A DNA stretch of 64,000 nucleotides from the NCBI RefSeq assembly GCF_002150505.1, contig NZ_MSSV01000002.1, positions 1-64,000 on the forward strand, in the 5' to 3' direction. The notes beneath the pieces are model-generated. The model searched no databases. It saw nothing but the letters and a program-made list of their open reading frames with translations, and was not told the origin of the DNA. How positions within the stretch are numbered: the first letter of the stretch is position 1; each line of letters opens with the position of its first letter. Made by a program: the position numbers and the translations under genes. The stretch is from Algoriphagus ratkowskyi. Lineage in GTDB: Bacteria; Bacteroidota; Bacteroidia; Cytophagales; Cyclobacteriaceae. Shown one piece after another: positions 41,649 through 51,983 of the stretch.

Positions 41649-42511
41649 TTTGCCTTTTTAAAGATTTGAAAACATAATTTTCTTCTAAATAAAAAATCAG
41701 AAAGTTCTGGAGATCTATCTATTTTTTGAAGTCCTCGCTGGTCCATATAGATTCCAATTTCTTTTTCTGAAACTACATAAACTGCGTCCACATCCGGTTC
41801 AAATAAATCTATTTGAAAGCAAATTGGATTTGTATTAATATAAAAACCGGGAATCTCTCCCATCAATGCTCTGCATTTTTGAGGAATTAGATACTTGTTG
41901 TAAAGTGTAGCCCTTAAAGCACCCAAAATATTTCCTTTCTGTAACAATTCTCGTCCGCTAGACAAATTTCGTGAGACCTGCTGACTAGACATAAACCCAT
42001 GGTCTAAATAATTAGGAGCTAATACAATGATTTTTCCACCAGGTTTTAACATACGTATGCATTCATCCAGGAATTTCTGCGGAAAAACTGTATGTTCAAT
42101 AACAAAGACAGAAAAAATCAAATCAAATTGTTCGTCCTTATAAGGATAGGAATAAGGATCATTGATTACTGAAAAATCAGCTTCTTGATACTTTCTTTGA
42201 TTATTAGCAATAATATTAGGGGAAAAGTCTATTCCAGAATATTTAGGAATTAACTCAGGGAAAATTTTTAATATTGGGCTTTCTCCACAACCTATTTCCA
42301 AAATTTTTGGAGATACTTTGGCTAATTCTACTATTTTTTGACAGGGTAAAAAGCTTTCATCTTTCCAACGAAATTCGCCATTTGAGATATCATCATAATA
42401 AACCGTATTATTGGTATAATAATCACCCATTTTTTGGGACAGCTCATTAAGTTTTTTGGAGTTCTTAGGTTCGATTGAAGACACCCAATCAATTGTATAT
42501 TTTTTAATCAT
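41645..42511 (-). CDS. class I SAM-dependent methyltransferase
   Basis: 288 residues. The SAM-binding motif is ILEIGCGESPILK (around residue 90), followed by YSGIDFSPNII, FDLIFSVFVIEHTVFPQKFL and MLKPGGKIIVLAPN, as in the Methyltransf_11 group. It probably O-methylates a sugar or a lipid-linked intermediate in the cytosol. It is coupled by ATGA overlaps to the asparagine synthetase-like gene upstream and the glycosyltransferase downstream. The acceptor is unknown. Confidence 0.85.
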   Translation of the reverse strand: MIKKYTIDWVSSIEPKNSKKLNELSQKMGDYYTNNTVYYDDISNGEFRWKDESFLPCQKIVELAKVSPKILEIGCGESPILKIFPELIPKYSGIDFSPNIIANNQRKYQEADFSVINDPYSYPYKDEQFDLIFSVFVIEHTVFPQKFLDECIRMLKPGGKIIVLAPNYLDHGFMSSQQVSRNLSSGRELLQKGNILGALRATLYNKYLIPQKCRALMGEIPGFYINTNPICFQIDLFEPDVDAVYVVSEKEIGIYMDQRGLQKIDRSPELSDFLFRRKLCFQIFKKAK

Positions 42512-44358
42512 AAATCAACATTAAATAACTTGGCCCAACATGCTAAGGAGACTGTTCTCCAAAGTCTTTCCGAAATTTCCAAGCTATCTTTTTTACCTCT
42601 ATAAAACTCGATATCTTTTGCAATGACATTTGCATCCGCCCAAGTAGGAGAACCAACCATATCATGTACCCAATCTATCTCTATGTGCAACATTTCATGA
42701 ATTGGAGTGTAAAACCCCAACTTATCCTTTCTATTAATTACTTTATCTGGAAGAAAAGGCTTTCCTGCCTTTCTGATCAGATCTTTAGAAAACCCATTTT
42801 TAACAAAACTTTCTGCCGTAAAGGTAGAAACCAATTCTAGAAGTCTGTGGTCAAGAAAAGGCATCCTACCTTCTATTGATCTCGCCATTCCGTTTCTATC
42901 ATCATAATGAACTAAGTGAGGAATATGTACTCCCAAAATTGATTCCCTCAAACTATCCTCCCAATTATTTGCGAGTGCTAATCTACTCGACATTTCAAAT
43001 TTTCCAGCTGCCTCTCTTAAGGCATCTGAAAGAAAAAACCTCCGGTTTTCCCTAGAATTCATTCTCATTTTTCTTTCTACTTCAGGGAAAAATGCTCCTA
43101 ACCCAATCCTTAGCATTTCTTGGAGTTCAAAATTAGATTTGCTTAATTCGGGCAAAGTGTAACTAAAGTTTAATCTACCTAATTCGTGAGAAAATAATTG
43201 CTTTATATTATGAGCATAACCCCTGAAAACCTCGTCAGCACCCTGGCCACCTAATACCACTTTTATACCAACCTCTTTAGCCATATCCATTAAAAAACCA
43301 TGGGCAATAATGGAAGGATCACCAAATGGTTCTTCTTGAATATATATTGTTCTTTCTAAACTCTCTGAGATTCTTACTTGGTTGAGATCTTTAGCATATA
43401 AATTCATCTTCGAGCCCCATTTATCAGCAACTTCTTTGACAAAAGGACTTTCATCCCATCTTGATCCGGGAGTTTGAGCAGTGAAAACAGAAATTGGATT
43501 GTCTTCAGAGGTGCAGGAAGCTAATATCCCCACCACCAAACTTGAATCTAAACCCCCGCTTAAACTTGCCCCGATAGGTACATCAGAGATTGTTTGCGAA
43601 TTTACAGCCTCATAAAGGCATTCTTGGAGACTTGTAATTTCCTTTGGTCCAACAGAAATTTTTTCAGACCTAGGTATGACAGGTATCTCCCAATATTTTG
43701 ATGAAGTTATTTCTCTCTGTCCCTCTTCGATCCATGCATAGCTACCTGGGAGTAATTGATATACTTCTGCAAAAAATGTCTGATTCCCTAAATGTCCATA
43801 ATTTCCTAAAGCCAGATATTCTGCAACCATCAAATGATTCGCAGCATTAGATTGATTGGCCAAAAGTAAAGGTTTGATTTCGCTCGCTATAGCAATGTCT
43901 CCACTTGGATAAAACCTATAATACAAGGGTTTTTGTCCATATCTGTCACGCGATATAAACAATTTTTTTTCTGCTTTATCCCATATAGCTATTGCCCACA
44001 TACCTACCAGGTGTTGTAGCATATCTATCCCAAATTTCTCAAATAGAGACAAAATTGTTTCGGTATCAGAATGCCCGTGCCAATTTTTATTTGGGAAAAA
44101 TTTATTCCTCAGTTCTATATGGTTATAAATTTCTCCATTAAATATGATGAGAAACCTGCCATTTTCTGAAATCATCGGTTGGTTACCTGCTTCAGTCAAA
44201 TCTTGAATAGATAACCTTTGGTGAATCAATCCAACATGATCATCCTGCCAGTTCCCTTTGGAGTCAGGGCCCCTATGATTGAGCAAATGATGCGCTCGCT
44301 CAATGAAAGATTCTTTCGTTTGGAGGTTCTGGGTTAAAATGGCCGCAATTCCACACAT
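42508..44358 (-). CDS. asnB: asparagine synthetase-like amidotransferase (copy 1)
   Basis: 616 residues. An N-terminal class II glutamine amidotransferase domain (Cys2 after removal of Met; MCGIAAIL, NHRGPDSKG, FNGEIYNH) is followed by an ATP-PPase domain with the PP-loop LSGGLDSSLV. The full-length AsnB layout is kept. Three such genes lie in this one polysaccharide operon, so their role is more likely amidation of uronic acid residues (as proposed for WbpS-type proteins) than asparagine supply. The gene is 2 nt from the glycosyltransferase upstream and overlaps the methyltransferase downstream. Confidence 0.9.
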   Translation of the reverse strand: MCGIAAILTQNLQTKESFIERAHHLLNHRGPDSKGNWQDDHVGLIHQRLSIQDLTEAGNQPMISENGRFLIIFNGEIYNHIELRNKFFPNKNWHGHSDTETILSLFEKFGIDMLQHLVGMWAIAIWDKAEKKLFISRDRYGQKPLYYRFYPSGDIAIASEIKPLLLANQSNAANHLMVAEYLALGNYGHLGNQTFFAEVYQLLPGSYAWIEEGQREITSSKYWEIPVIPRSEKISVGPKEITSLQECLYEAVNSQTISDVPIGASLSGGLDSSLVVGILASCTSEDNPISVFTAQTPGSRWDESPFVKEVADKWGSKMNLYAKDLNQVRISESLERTIYIQEEPFGDPSIIAHGFLMDMAKEVGIKVVLGGQGADEVFRGYAHNIKQLFSHELGRLNFSYTLPELSKSNFELQEMLRIGLGAFFPEVERKMRMNSRENRRFFLSDALREAAGKFEMSSRLALANNWEDSLRESILGVHIPHLVHYDDRNGMARSIEGRMPFLDHRLLELVSTFTAESFVKNGFSKDLIRKAGKPFLPDKVINRKDKLGFYTPIHEMLHIEIDWVHDMVGSPTWADANVIAKDIEFYRGKKDSLEISERLWRTVSLACWAKLFNVDL

Positions 44359-44359
44359 T

Positions 44360-45553
44360 TTATTTTTGAATTAGGTTATGTTTCAAATATCTTGATTTGG
44401 AAATGAATCCTGAGATAAGAGTATTGATTTTTGATTTAAAAGATATTGGATAGGTCTCATTTTTAACGTTTGACCGCAGTCCCAAATCTATGTAAGATTG
44501 AAGACAAACTTTAATACTATAATGCTTTTCAGCCAGTTTCCTTGCCTGAAATGGGGTGTTACTATTTAGATTACTTAATGCATTTTCCAGTTGTTTTTGA
44601 GCATATGCAATATCTCCCACTGGATATAGGTATACTATATCATCTGCAGCAGAATCTTCAATCAAATCCTCGACACCACTGACTTGTGAGCTGACTACCA
44701 TACAACCAGAAGCCAACGCTTCCATAACGGATATGGACATTCCTTCAAAGTTAGAGGTCTGCAACAACACTTTTGTAGATGATAATTTTTCCCTTAAGGT
44801 TTCGAAAGAAGACCATCCATGAAAAAACATATTGTTTTCGAGTTTCAAAAAAGAAGTTTGCTCTTTTAAAGATGATAATGGCTCACCATCTCCGTAAATA
44901 TTCATTTCCCAATCGTCAGTAACTTTTTTTAATTCGAATCCTATTTTAGGAATATCGGAAACTCGCTTAGATTCTTCCTCGATTCTCCCTACCCAAGAAA
45001 TAATATTTTCTGATTTAGAACCAATACTAAAATTCTCCATAGGGATCCCACATGGGATAACTTCGTGAGGAATAGAATCATTTTCTTGTACTTGCTTATT
45101 TTTAATTCTCTTAGAGACAGAAGCAATGGATGATAAGTGACTCTTATACTTTTGAATAAGATCAAAGTATGCTTGATCATCACTGTGAATGACTCCTATA
45201 ACTTTGTATTTATCAGATAATTGACAACAGGCTCTAAGACAGGCCTCATCATCAGAAGGCACTAAAATAGATCCAGGAGTAACGTGCTTTTGAATGAGAT
45301 TTCGATAAACAGAAACTCTAAAATCCAATGTGCCTAATTCAAATCCATAATCTACACTAGCGGTGTACACATTCTTTGTAGTATTCAGAAAAGAAACCAT
45401 ACTTGGCCTATTACCGCCAGAGATAAACGGTTTTTCAGGAAACACGGTTATAAATGAAGAATCAGAAATGGTCTTCAATGACTCTACAAAAATATCCTTC
45501 AACCAAGATGTAATGCCTCCCCGGTGATAAGGATGGCAAACGAATGCTATCAT
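44360..45553 (-). CDS. glycosyltransferase, GT4 family
   Basis: 397 residues. MIAFVCHPYHRGGITSWLKD gives the glycine-rich opening; IISWVGRIEEESKRVSDIP and the EX7E-like SNFEGMSISVMEALASGCMV mark the donor domain. GT-B fold, cytosolic. ATGA overlap with the glycosyltransferase upstream, and 2 nt from the asparagine synthetase-like gene downstream. Substrate unknown. Confidence 0.86.
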   Translation of the reverse strand: MIAFVCHPYHRGGITSWLKDIFVESLKTISDSSFITVFPEKPFISGGNRPSMVSFLNTTKNVYTASVDYGFELGTLDFRVSVYRNLIQKHVTPGSILVPSDDEACLRACCQLSDKYKVIGVIHSDDQAYFDLIQKYKSHLSSIASVSKRIKNKQVQENDSIPHEVIPCGIPMENFSIGSKSENIISWVGRIEEESKRVSDIPKIGFELKKVTDDWEMNIYGDGEPLSSLKEQTSFLKLENNMFFHGWSSFETLREKLSSTKVLLQTSNFEGMSISVMEALASGCMVVSSQVSGVEDLIEDSAADDIVYLYPVGDIAYAQKQLENALSNLNSNTPFQARKLAEKHYSIKVCLQSYIDLGLRSNVKNETYPISFKSKINTLISGFISKSRYLKHNLIQK

Positions 45554-46704
45554 GAATGACTAATTAAGCTATTACTTAAAAATCGATCAAATGATGTTTG
45601 ATCCGATACAGGGAACAAGCATTTATCGACACAAAAAAAACGTTCGAAATTATTATTTATGAAACCACTTAGAGCCTCTTCAATTTTATCCTCTGAATCA
45701 TTAATGACATTAGGATGTCCCCATTCTTCAAAAAGAGACTGAAAAGCACCTGTATCGTTACCAACAATTAATATAGGTTTGTTATAGGCACAAGCCTCAT
45801 AAAATTTGGAGGGAATAACCTTTCTTCCCGGCTTATTCCATGCAAGAATTAAAATAATATCTGCGGCACTATAACATTCATGCAATTGCTTTTTATCGAG
45901 TTGTCCCAACATGGTTAGCGGAATATTCATTTTCGAAAGAATCTGCGCAATCTGTGCTATTCCAGCATATTCCAATTCGATCAACTTGTGAAAGTTAGTC
46001 AATGGATTAGCGAGAATTGCTGGATTCATCGCATCAAAATGAATATTACCTGCATAAATTATTTTTGCAGGTGAATTATTAACTGAAGACAAATTACCGA
46101 GAGCATGAGGTAATTCAGGAATGCAATGTCTAAAATACACTATCTCTTTTTGTATATGATTTTTATCCTCAGTAGCCCATTCAGGTGAAACATGTATAAT
46201 TTGATCAGCCTTGGCTAACTTTTTTTTGAGCCAATTCATCCCAACAGTTAAATTGATGTCATCTAGACCTTCTGATAATGAATCTTGTAAATCGACCCAC
46301 CATGTTGTATTGAGTTTTTTCCGCAAATAACTACCCAACCAGATCGATCCTCGAGGTGTGAAAAATGAAATGATCAAATTGTAATCTCCTTCAAGAAAAG
46401 TGTGGATAGTTTTTCTGTTTTTATAAAAACTATACCCAATTATATCACCCCAAATTATCATTATAAAAAAAACATATAATTTGTTTAGAATTTTGTTTTT
46501 GTAATATTTGGCAATAGGAATTTCTAAAGTTCTATGATTCCAATCATCAATTTGTACATCATTATTTTTAGTGACTATATATTCAATCTGGAAACCTTCT
46601 CTTGAAAAAAAATCTTCATATTGACTTATCCTTCTAACTAATGCAGTGGATTGAACATTGTTATTTTCAGAATTATGATATGCTAGAAATAATACTTTTT
46701 TCAT
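45550..46704 (-). CDS. glycosyltransferase, GT-B fold (GT4-like)
   Basis: 384 residues. It opens MKKVLFLAYHNSENNNVQST, and the donor half contains IIYAGNIHF, the ADIILILAWNKPGRKV block and IPSKFYEACAYNKPILIVGN, a pattern found in GT4 sub-groups of O-antigen loci. One hydrophobic stretch (KLYVFFIMIIWGDIIGYSF) suggests membrane association. Coupled to the next gene by an ATGA overlap and 28 nt from the GT61-like gene upstream. Substrate unknown. Confidence 0.8.
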   Translation of the reverse strand: MKKVLFLAYHNSENNNVQSTALVRRISQYEDFFSREGFQIEYIVTKNNDVQIDDWNHRTLEIPIAKYYKNKILNKLYVFFIMIIWGDIIGYSFYKNRKTIHTFLEGDYNLIISFFTPRGSIWLGSYLRKKLNTTWWVDLQDSLSEGLDDINLTVGMNWLKKKLAKADQIIHVSPEWATEDKNHIQKEIVYFRHCIPELPHALGNLSSVNNSPAKIIYAGNIHFDAMNPAILANPLTNFHKLIELEYAGIAQIAQILSKMNIPLTMLGQLDKKQLHECYSAADIILILAWNKPGRKVIPSKFYEACAYNKPILIVGNDTGAFQSLFEEWGHPNVINDSEDKIEEALSGFINNNFERFFCVDKCLFPVSDQTSFDRFLSNSLISHS

Positions 46705-46732
46705 TATCTACTATATAAAATATAATAAATTA

Positions 46733-47839
46733 TCATTGATCAAAAAAACTCAGAATTTTATTTTCAAATAAAGTTGGGGATAGATTAAAATTGTTATTCG
46801 TTTGACGTCCTTCACCAATAATAAAATCATAATTAAAATTTAATTTCCGAGAAAGATTCTTGTAATGCCATGGGGTCAAATCAGTGCTTGGGAATATTTC
46901 CAATAGTTTCAAAGAATGGCCAGATCTGAAAATGATATTAGTCAACCCTGCTCCATGTATACCAATTATTTCTGAAGCCCCTGAAAATAGTTCAATCTGT
47001 TCTTTTAAAGACATATTCGAAGGATCTACTAACAAAAAACCATGATTAATCGCTATTCTTTTTATATCCTCGAGATTTAAAATTGCACGACCATGGGTAA
47101 TTGGTCGGACGATTAACAGTTTTTGATTCTTTTCACATTTACGTAGATAATCAATTGAATTAATTACACTAAAAATCCCATCAGAAACAAAGGTGTCTTT
47201 ACATACAGTTAAATTTTTTATATGATAAAATTCTCCTGGATTTTGAATAATAATTTTTCTATCTATAAAATCACTTAAATCTAAAAATTGTTGAACAAAT
47301 TTAATATACGGAAAAAAAAACGGGACTATTATTGGTATGTGTTTTGGAACTTTATGCTTATCAAGAAGAAATAACTGATTTAAGGTATCTATGAAAAAAT
47401 GATAATAATTTTGCCATGCATATCTTATACTTATTGCCTCATCTAGGAATATATTGGTCTTTTTCCCTATAAAATAATTAAAAATAGAAGGTCTTTTCTT
47501 TTTCCCATCCCATGGATCTTCAACCAATGGAAATGAATATTTAAATAATTGAAAATGATTTAGAATAACCCATCCATTTTGCGGCTCTACTGTTACATTT
47601 TTTAGATTATAAACATAAGTAGTTAAAATATGACACAGAAACTTATAGTGAGCTGGGTTGTCTTTCTTTATTTCTGAAATATTTAATTCTGGGAAAAAAA
47701 CATCAAATTGATCCTCATGAATTATTTTTTCAACATTGGTGATTTTCGGACCTTCTTCTACTAGCCTCCAAAATTTATTATCAATATGTGGCGTTACAAT
47801 TCTGGCATTAAAACGCTGTATTAGGGTGTAATTAGACAT
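46733..47839 (-). CDS. GT61-family glycosyltransferase (DUF563)
   Basis: 368 residues. The C-terminal third has the GT61 signature: QIELFSGASEIIGIHGAGLT with NIIFRSG, then LLEIFPS. RYAWQNYYHFFIDTLNQLFL is the family's NYYHF-like N-terminal motif. The family transfers xylose, GlcNAc or other sugars with inversion; the substrate here is unknown. The ATG overlaps the last base of the stop codon of the asparagine synthetase-like gene upstream. Confidence 0.85.
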   Translation of the reverse strand: MSNYTLIQRFNARIVTPHIDNKFWRLVEEGPKITNVEKIIHEDQFDVFFPELNISEIKKDNPAHYKFLCHILTTYVYNLKNVTVEPQNGWVILNHFQLFKYSFPLVEDPWDGKKKRPSIFNYFIGKKTNIFLDEAISIRYAWQNYYHFFIDTLNQLFLLDKHKVPKHIPIIVPFFFPYIKFVQQFLDLSDFIDRKIIIQNPGEFYHIKNLTVCKDTFVSDGIFSVINSIDYLRKCEKNQKLLIVRPITHGRAILNLEDIKRIAINHGFLLVDPSNMSLKEQIELFSGASEIIGIHGAGLTNIIFRSGHSLKLLEIFPSTDLTPWHYKNLSRKLNFNYDFIIGEGRQTNNNFNLSPTLFENKILSFFDQ

Positions 47840-49788
47840 CAGAAACTATAATTTTTCTGAGACATTTGAGTATACCACATCTTAAAATTAATAATTCTCC
47901 ACGTGTCAAATGAGAATTGGATCTTATTGTCTTGGGTGTCTTTAATCAGCTTATGTACATTATCGTCATTCAACAATTCAAAGGGGTTTTCGCTGCTCAT
48001 AATTTTATCGAAGAACCAATCCTTTCCATCTTCTTTTAACCATCTTTCTTCTGCAGATACAAAACCCATTTTGTCTCTTCTATCCAAAATTGCATCCGGA
48101 ACGATTCCTCTAAAACTTTTTCTTAAAATATATTTCCTTTCTCCATTTCTCAACACCATACGTTCAGGAAGACCTAATGTAAATTCCATTAACCGGTAAT
48201 CCATAAAGGGGGTGCGACTTTCAACTGAAAATGCCATGCTGTTTCTGTCCTCATATCGTAATAAGGAAGGTAAAGGAGAAGTATGAATTTGACTTAATAA
48301 ATGCTGCTGAAGAGATTCTGACTTGAAATTATGACCATTTAATTTACCCTGATTTATCCAGTCAGGATTTTCTTCTTTTCCAGGTCGCCATTTATTCGGA
48401 AGTATTTGTTTAACATTTTCTGGTAATGGACTTTGTATTGCACCTAATAAAAAACCAATAGGATAATTACCATTTACTTCCTTGTAGCTTTTAGCCTCAT
48501 CTACCAATTGACCAAACTTTCCCCCTCGAAAAAGTCCAGTATAAAAAGGAAGATCATTGCCTCCATATCCTGCAAGCTGTTCATCAGCACCTTGTCCATC
48601 AATCATAACGGTAAGGCCTGCTTTAGCCGCTCCTTCAAAAACACACCATTGACTGAATTGACTGGTACTTCCGAAAGGATAGTCCATATGCCAAACAAGC
48701 TTCCCCAAATCGTGTTTTAACTTTTCAAATGACGGGTAAACTTTATGGCTCTTGGAACCGGTTTTTTCATTTATTATTTCAGCAAAGGCGGTTTCATCAT
48801 ATCTCTTGTCAAGGTTACAACTGGTAACTGTCTCAAGAATTTTATTCTCATTTCCGCTTTCATCTAAAATTTCCCGCATGAGACAGACTATAGTACTGCT
48901 ATCCAGCCCTCCGCTCAACGCACTTCCTACGGGAACATCACTTCTCAAGCGCAGTTTTGTAGCATCTTTTAGGATAGATCTTAAATTTTCTTCGGCTTGA
49001 TCCATTGTTCCTTCCCAAGGCTTTGGATCAAAAACATACCATTGTTTATGAGTTACAGAATTATCCGACAGGTTGACGGTTAAAATTTGACCGGGATCTA
49101 CTTGATAAATTCCTTTTTCAAATGTGTCAGTTTCATGGTCTAAGAACCCATATCTTAAATAATCAAAAGCAATTTGTTCGTTAAGCTTGAATTGATATTC
49201 AGGCAAGATTCTGAGTTGCTTGATTTCTGAAGCAAATGCAATATATCCCGAACAGTCAGTATAATAAAGAGGCTTAACTCCAAATCTATCTCTCACCACA
49301 AATAGTTTCCCTAAATTGGAATCTAACAGGAGAAATGCAAACATCCCATTAAACCTTTGCAGACATCCTTCGCCCCACTCGTGCCAAGCTTGCAGAATAA
49401 CTTCTGAATCTGACTGCGTCTTAAAGACCCTGCCCAATTTCAGTAATTCCTCTCTTACTTCTAGGTAATTATATATTTCTCCGTTATAGCAAAGTGATAG
49501 ATTATTGAAGATCATAGGTTGATGCCCAGCTGGACTTAAGTCCAAAATAGATAATCTCCTATGACCGAAGGCAACCTGATAATTCTTATCTGAAAGAAAT
49601 TCTAACCCATGGAACAACCTACTTTCTTCGTCGGTATCTTCGTCTGCAAATATTTCAGGTATTTCTCCCTTTTGCCAAAGTAAAAACCCAGAATCATTTG
49701 GGCCCCTATGTTTAATTATTTGGGTTGCCTCCTTTAATGGAAGTATAATAGTATTTGTTTTTTTAACTACGCCAAAAATTCCGCACAT
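47839..49788 (-). CDS. asnB: asparagine synthetase-like amidotransferase (copy 2)
   Basis: 649 residues. I start it at 49788 because this ATG gives MCGIFGVV, in which Cys2 becomes the N-terminal nucleophile; a start 16 codons earlier would bury the cysteine and destroy activity. It has IKHRGPNDSG, the glutaminase core and the PP-loop ALSGGLDSSTIV. It contains an insert (about residues 45-70, acidic) not seen in the other two copies, so the three paralogues are not recent duplicates. A role in amidating polysaccharide uronic acids is likely but inferred. Confidence 0.9.
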   Translation of the reverse strand: MCGIFGVVKKTNTIILPLKEATQIIKHRGPNDSGFLLWQKGEIPEIFADEDTDEESRLFHGLEFLSDKNYQVAFGHRRLSILDLSPAGHQPMIFNNLSLCYNGEIYNYLEVREELLKLGRVFKTQSDSEVILQAWHEWGEGCLQRFNGMFAFLLLDSNLGKLFVVRDRFGVKPLYYTDCSGYIAFASEIKQLRILPEYQFKLNEQIAFDYLRYGFLDHETDTFEKGIYQVDPGQILTVNLSDNSVTHKQWYVFDPKPWEGTMDQAEENLRSILKDATKLRLRSDVPVGSALSGGLDSSTIVCLMREILDESGNENKILETVTSCNLDKRYDETAFAEIINEKTGSKSHKVYPSFEKLKHDLGKLVWHMDYPFGSTSQFSQWCVFEGAAKAGLTVMIDGQGADEQLAGYGGNDLPFYTGLFRGGKFGQLVDEAKSYKEVNGNYPIGFLLGAIQSPLPENVKQILPNKWRPGKEENPDWINQGKLNGHNFKSESLQQHLLSQIHTSPLPSLLRYEDRNSMAFSVESRTPFMDYRLMEFTLGLPERMVLRNGERKYILRKSFRGIVPDAILDRRDKMGFVSAEERWLKEDGKDWFFDKIMSSENPFELLNDDNVHKLIKDTQDNKIQFSFDTWRIINFKMWYTQMSQKNYSF

Positions 49789-49789
49789 A

Positions 49790-50752
49790 TTAAATTTTAA
49801 TTGCCTGTTTAATAATAACAGCCCGATGGCTTCCAAATATTTTACCCAGTACCCTCAACAATAATCCACCTTCTATTTGGAGATTGGGATCAAGGGATTT
49901 ACTGAATTGTAAAAGTTTCTTCGATTCTAAAGGAAGTGATTTACGATATAGCGTCCATAATTCAAATGTATAAGAAGCCATAGCAGATGCATATTCCTGA
50001 TTCCAGTTTGCTGATGATTCTAATTCTTTCTTAAAAAATTTACGGAGATTTAAAATTTGAATTATTTTCTCTGGATTTCCTTTTACTATCCCTACCCTAT
50101 CTGACTGGTGTTCTCTAATTAAAGCGCGAGCACCTGAATTACCAGAAATTTTCAATCCCTTATGAATAGCTCTAAATAATAAATCAACATCTTGATTAAT
50201 GATAAGCTCTTCCCTAAATCCTTCTATTTTTTTTAAAGAACTTTTTTTCCAAAGAATTGTACCTGGATGAACAAACCAACCTGCTAAAAGATTTTTTAGA
50301 ATTTCGGATTCCTTGTTCATTTCATACATTGGATAAACCGAATGTCTAGGAATTATAAGTTTTTCTTCAAAATCTTCATCTCCTTCAAAAAAATCCCAAG
50401 GTCCATAAACAGCATCTAATTCTTCATTCTGCTGAAGAAATTTCAGTTTGGATTTGAAAAAATTTATCTCTACCAAATCATCTGAATCAATAAAAATCAC
50501 ATAAGATCCAGATGCGTTTTTTAAACCTAGATTTCTTGCAGTTGGAGCTCCTTGGTTGTTCTGTTTAAAATATTTAACTCCAGGAAACTCATTATTCATT
50601 AATTCGTCAGTTCCATCTGTAGAACCATCGTCAACAACCAAAATCTCTAAATCGTTTTCTCTACATGCCAAAATAGAAGTTAAGGTCTGAGAGAGTAATT
50701 TTTTACGGTTGTAAGTGGGAATTATAACACTAACTGAAATTTCAGAAATCAT
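49790..50752 (-). CDS. GT2-family glycosyltransferase
   Basis: 320 residues. I start it at 50752, which gives MISEISVSVIIPTYNRKKLL, the standard GT2 opening, one base after the stop of the upstream gene; an ATG 20 codons earlier would overlap that gene. GT-A fold: ILVVDDGSTDGTDE, VIFIDSDDLV (DXD) and GFREELIINQDVDLLFR. Cytosolic, with no strong membrane segment. Probably adds one repeat-unit sugar; donor unknown. Confidence 0.9.
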   Translation of the reverse strand: MISEISVSVIIPTYNRKKLLSQTLTSILACRENDLEILVVDDGSTDGTDELMNNEFPGVKYFKQNNQGAPTARNLGLKNASGSYVIFIDSDDLVEINFFKSKLKFLQQNEELDAVYGPWDFFEGDEDFEEKLIIPRHSVYPMYEMNKESEILKNLLAGWFVHPGTILWKKSSLKKIEGFREELIINQDVDLLFRAIHKGLKISGNSGARALIREHQSDRVGIVKGNPEKIIQILNLRKFFKKELESSANWNQEYASAMASYTFELWTLYRKSLPLESKKLLQFSKSLDPNLQIEGGLLLRVLGKIFGSHRAVIIKQAIKI

Positions 50753-50753
50753 T

Positions 50754-51983
50754 CTATTTTTTTTGATTGAACTTTTCCAAAATTTTTCTGGCATTGTCCT
50801 GATATGATCCAACCTTCAATACCATTTGCCTTGTTCCACTAGGCTTGTCCAAATCTGAAGAGAAAAGTTTTTGTAAAGCAATTTTCAGATCACTTACACT
50901 CCCTGGCTGAACTAAGGACAAATCAGAAGAATTCACGAAAATCTCGGAATGCCCTCCTACGTCTGAGGCAATAACTCTCAAATTAGTGGCTGCAGCCTCG
51001 AGTAATGCATTTGCCATACCTTCATTGTAACTAGCCAGAACAAAGGCGTCGCAAGCTCTGTATAAGTCTGCTAAATCATCATGAAAAACCTGACCTACTA
51101 CGTTCACGAAATTTTCAATTCCCCTCAATGAAGATTCAGTTTTCAAATTTAGCGCATCAGAAGTAGATCGATTTACCGCAACACAAATAAGTTCCCAATT
51201 TGAAATCTCATCTTTCACTTCTGCTAAAGCATCCAAAAGCAATAACCACCCCTTTAAAGCAACTGGAGTGGCTACACATAGAATATATTTTTTATCTGCT
51301 TTTAGATCAAATTTGTCTCTTAATTGTTGCTTTTCAAGACCGTCAACAACTGGTCTGAATTTATTTAAGTCTACGCCATTATAAACCACATGAACAGGTT
51401 GCTGTTCTGAAGGCAACAGTAGCATGTTTGCATCTATGCCCAGTTGCTTGCTATTAGCAAATAACAAATCTGATTTTAAGAAAACAGTTCTAATGTTATC
51501 CAATAAACTAGGGTTTTCCTCAGGCCAAGCATGAACATCATCTCCTCTGGCTATTGAGGCCAATTTAATACCAGTTAATTCTTTTACTTTAGTCCCAATA
51601 AATGCAAAATCAGTTAAAAAATGTGCGTAAATCCAATCTGCGTCCTTCAACACAGGTGTTTTTTTAATATATCTGGAAAAGGATTTTGCCAAACGATCAT
51701 AATAATTGTCAGGAAATAATCTATTAGGCATCTTAATAAAGGTGGCTACCGGATGAATCGTAATTCCTTCGACCATTCTGAAACAATTATTATATGCATT
51801 ATATCCATCATGCCAATAACTATGGTATTTATGGAGACCGCCTGAAGGAAACCAATTATAATCTTGAACAACATGACATTCACAACCTAATTCTTGAAGT
51901 GCTTTTACTTGTTGATGAATAAAAATCCCATTCATCGTCGCATTTTTTCGAGGATAATTAGGTGAAAGAATTATAATTTTCAA
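50754..51983 (-). CDS. glycosyltransferase, GT4 family
   Basis: 409 residues. Opens MKIIILSPNYPRKNATMNGI, with ARGDDVHAWPEE, VVYNGVDLNKFRPV, YILCVATPVALKGWLLLLDA and the EX7E motif SYNEGMANALLEAAATNLRV. This is close in layout to exopolysaccharide and teichuronic-type GT4 enzymes. ATGA overlap with the amidotransferase gene upstream. Substrate unknown. Confidence 0.9.
   Translation of the reverse strand: MKIIILSPNYPRKNATMNGIFIHQQVKALQELGCECHVVQDYNWFPSGGLHKYHSYWHDGYNAYNNCFRMVEGITIHPVATFIKMPNRLFPDNYYDRLAKSFSRYIKKTPVLKDADWIYAHFLTDFAFIGTKVKELTGIKLASIARGDDVHAWPEENPSLLDNIRTVFLKSDLLFANSKQLGIDANMLLLPSEQQPVHVVYNGVDLNKFRPVVDGLEKQQLRDKFDLKADKKYILCVATPVALKGWLLLLDALAEVKDEISNWELICVAVNRSTSDALNLKTESSLRGIENFVNVVGQVFHDDLADLYRACDAFVLASYNEGMANALLEAAATNLRVIASDVGGHSEIFVNSSDLSLVQPGSVSDLKIALQKLFSSDLDKPSGTRQMVLKVGSYQDNARKILEKFNQKK

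Noticed and set aside
47839..49836. Longer start of the second AsnB-like gene
   Set aside because: It would place 16 residues before the nucleophilic cysteine, which must be N-terminal.
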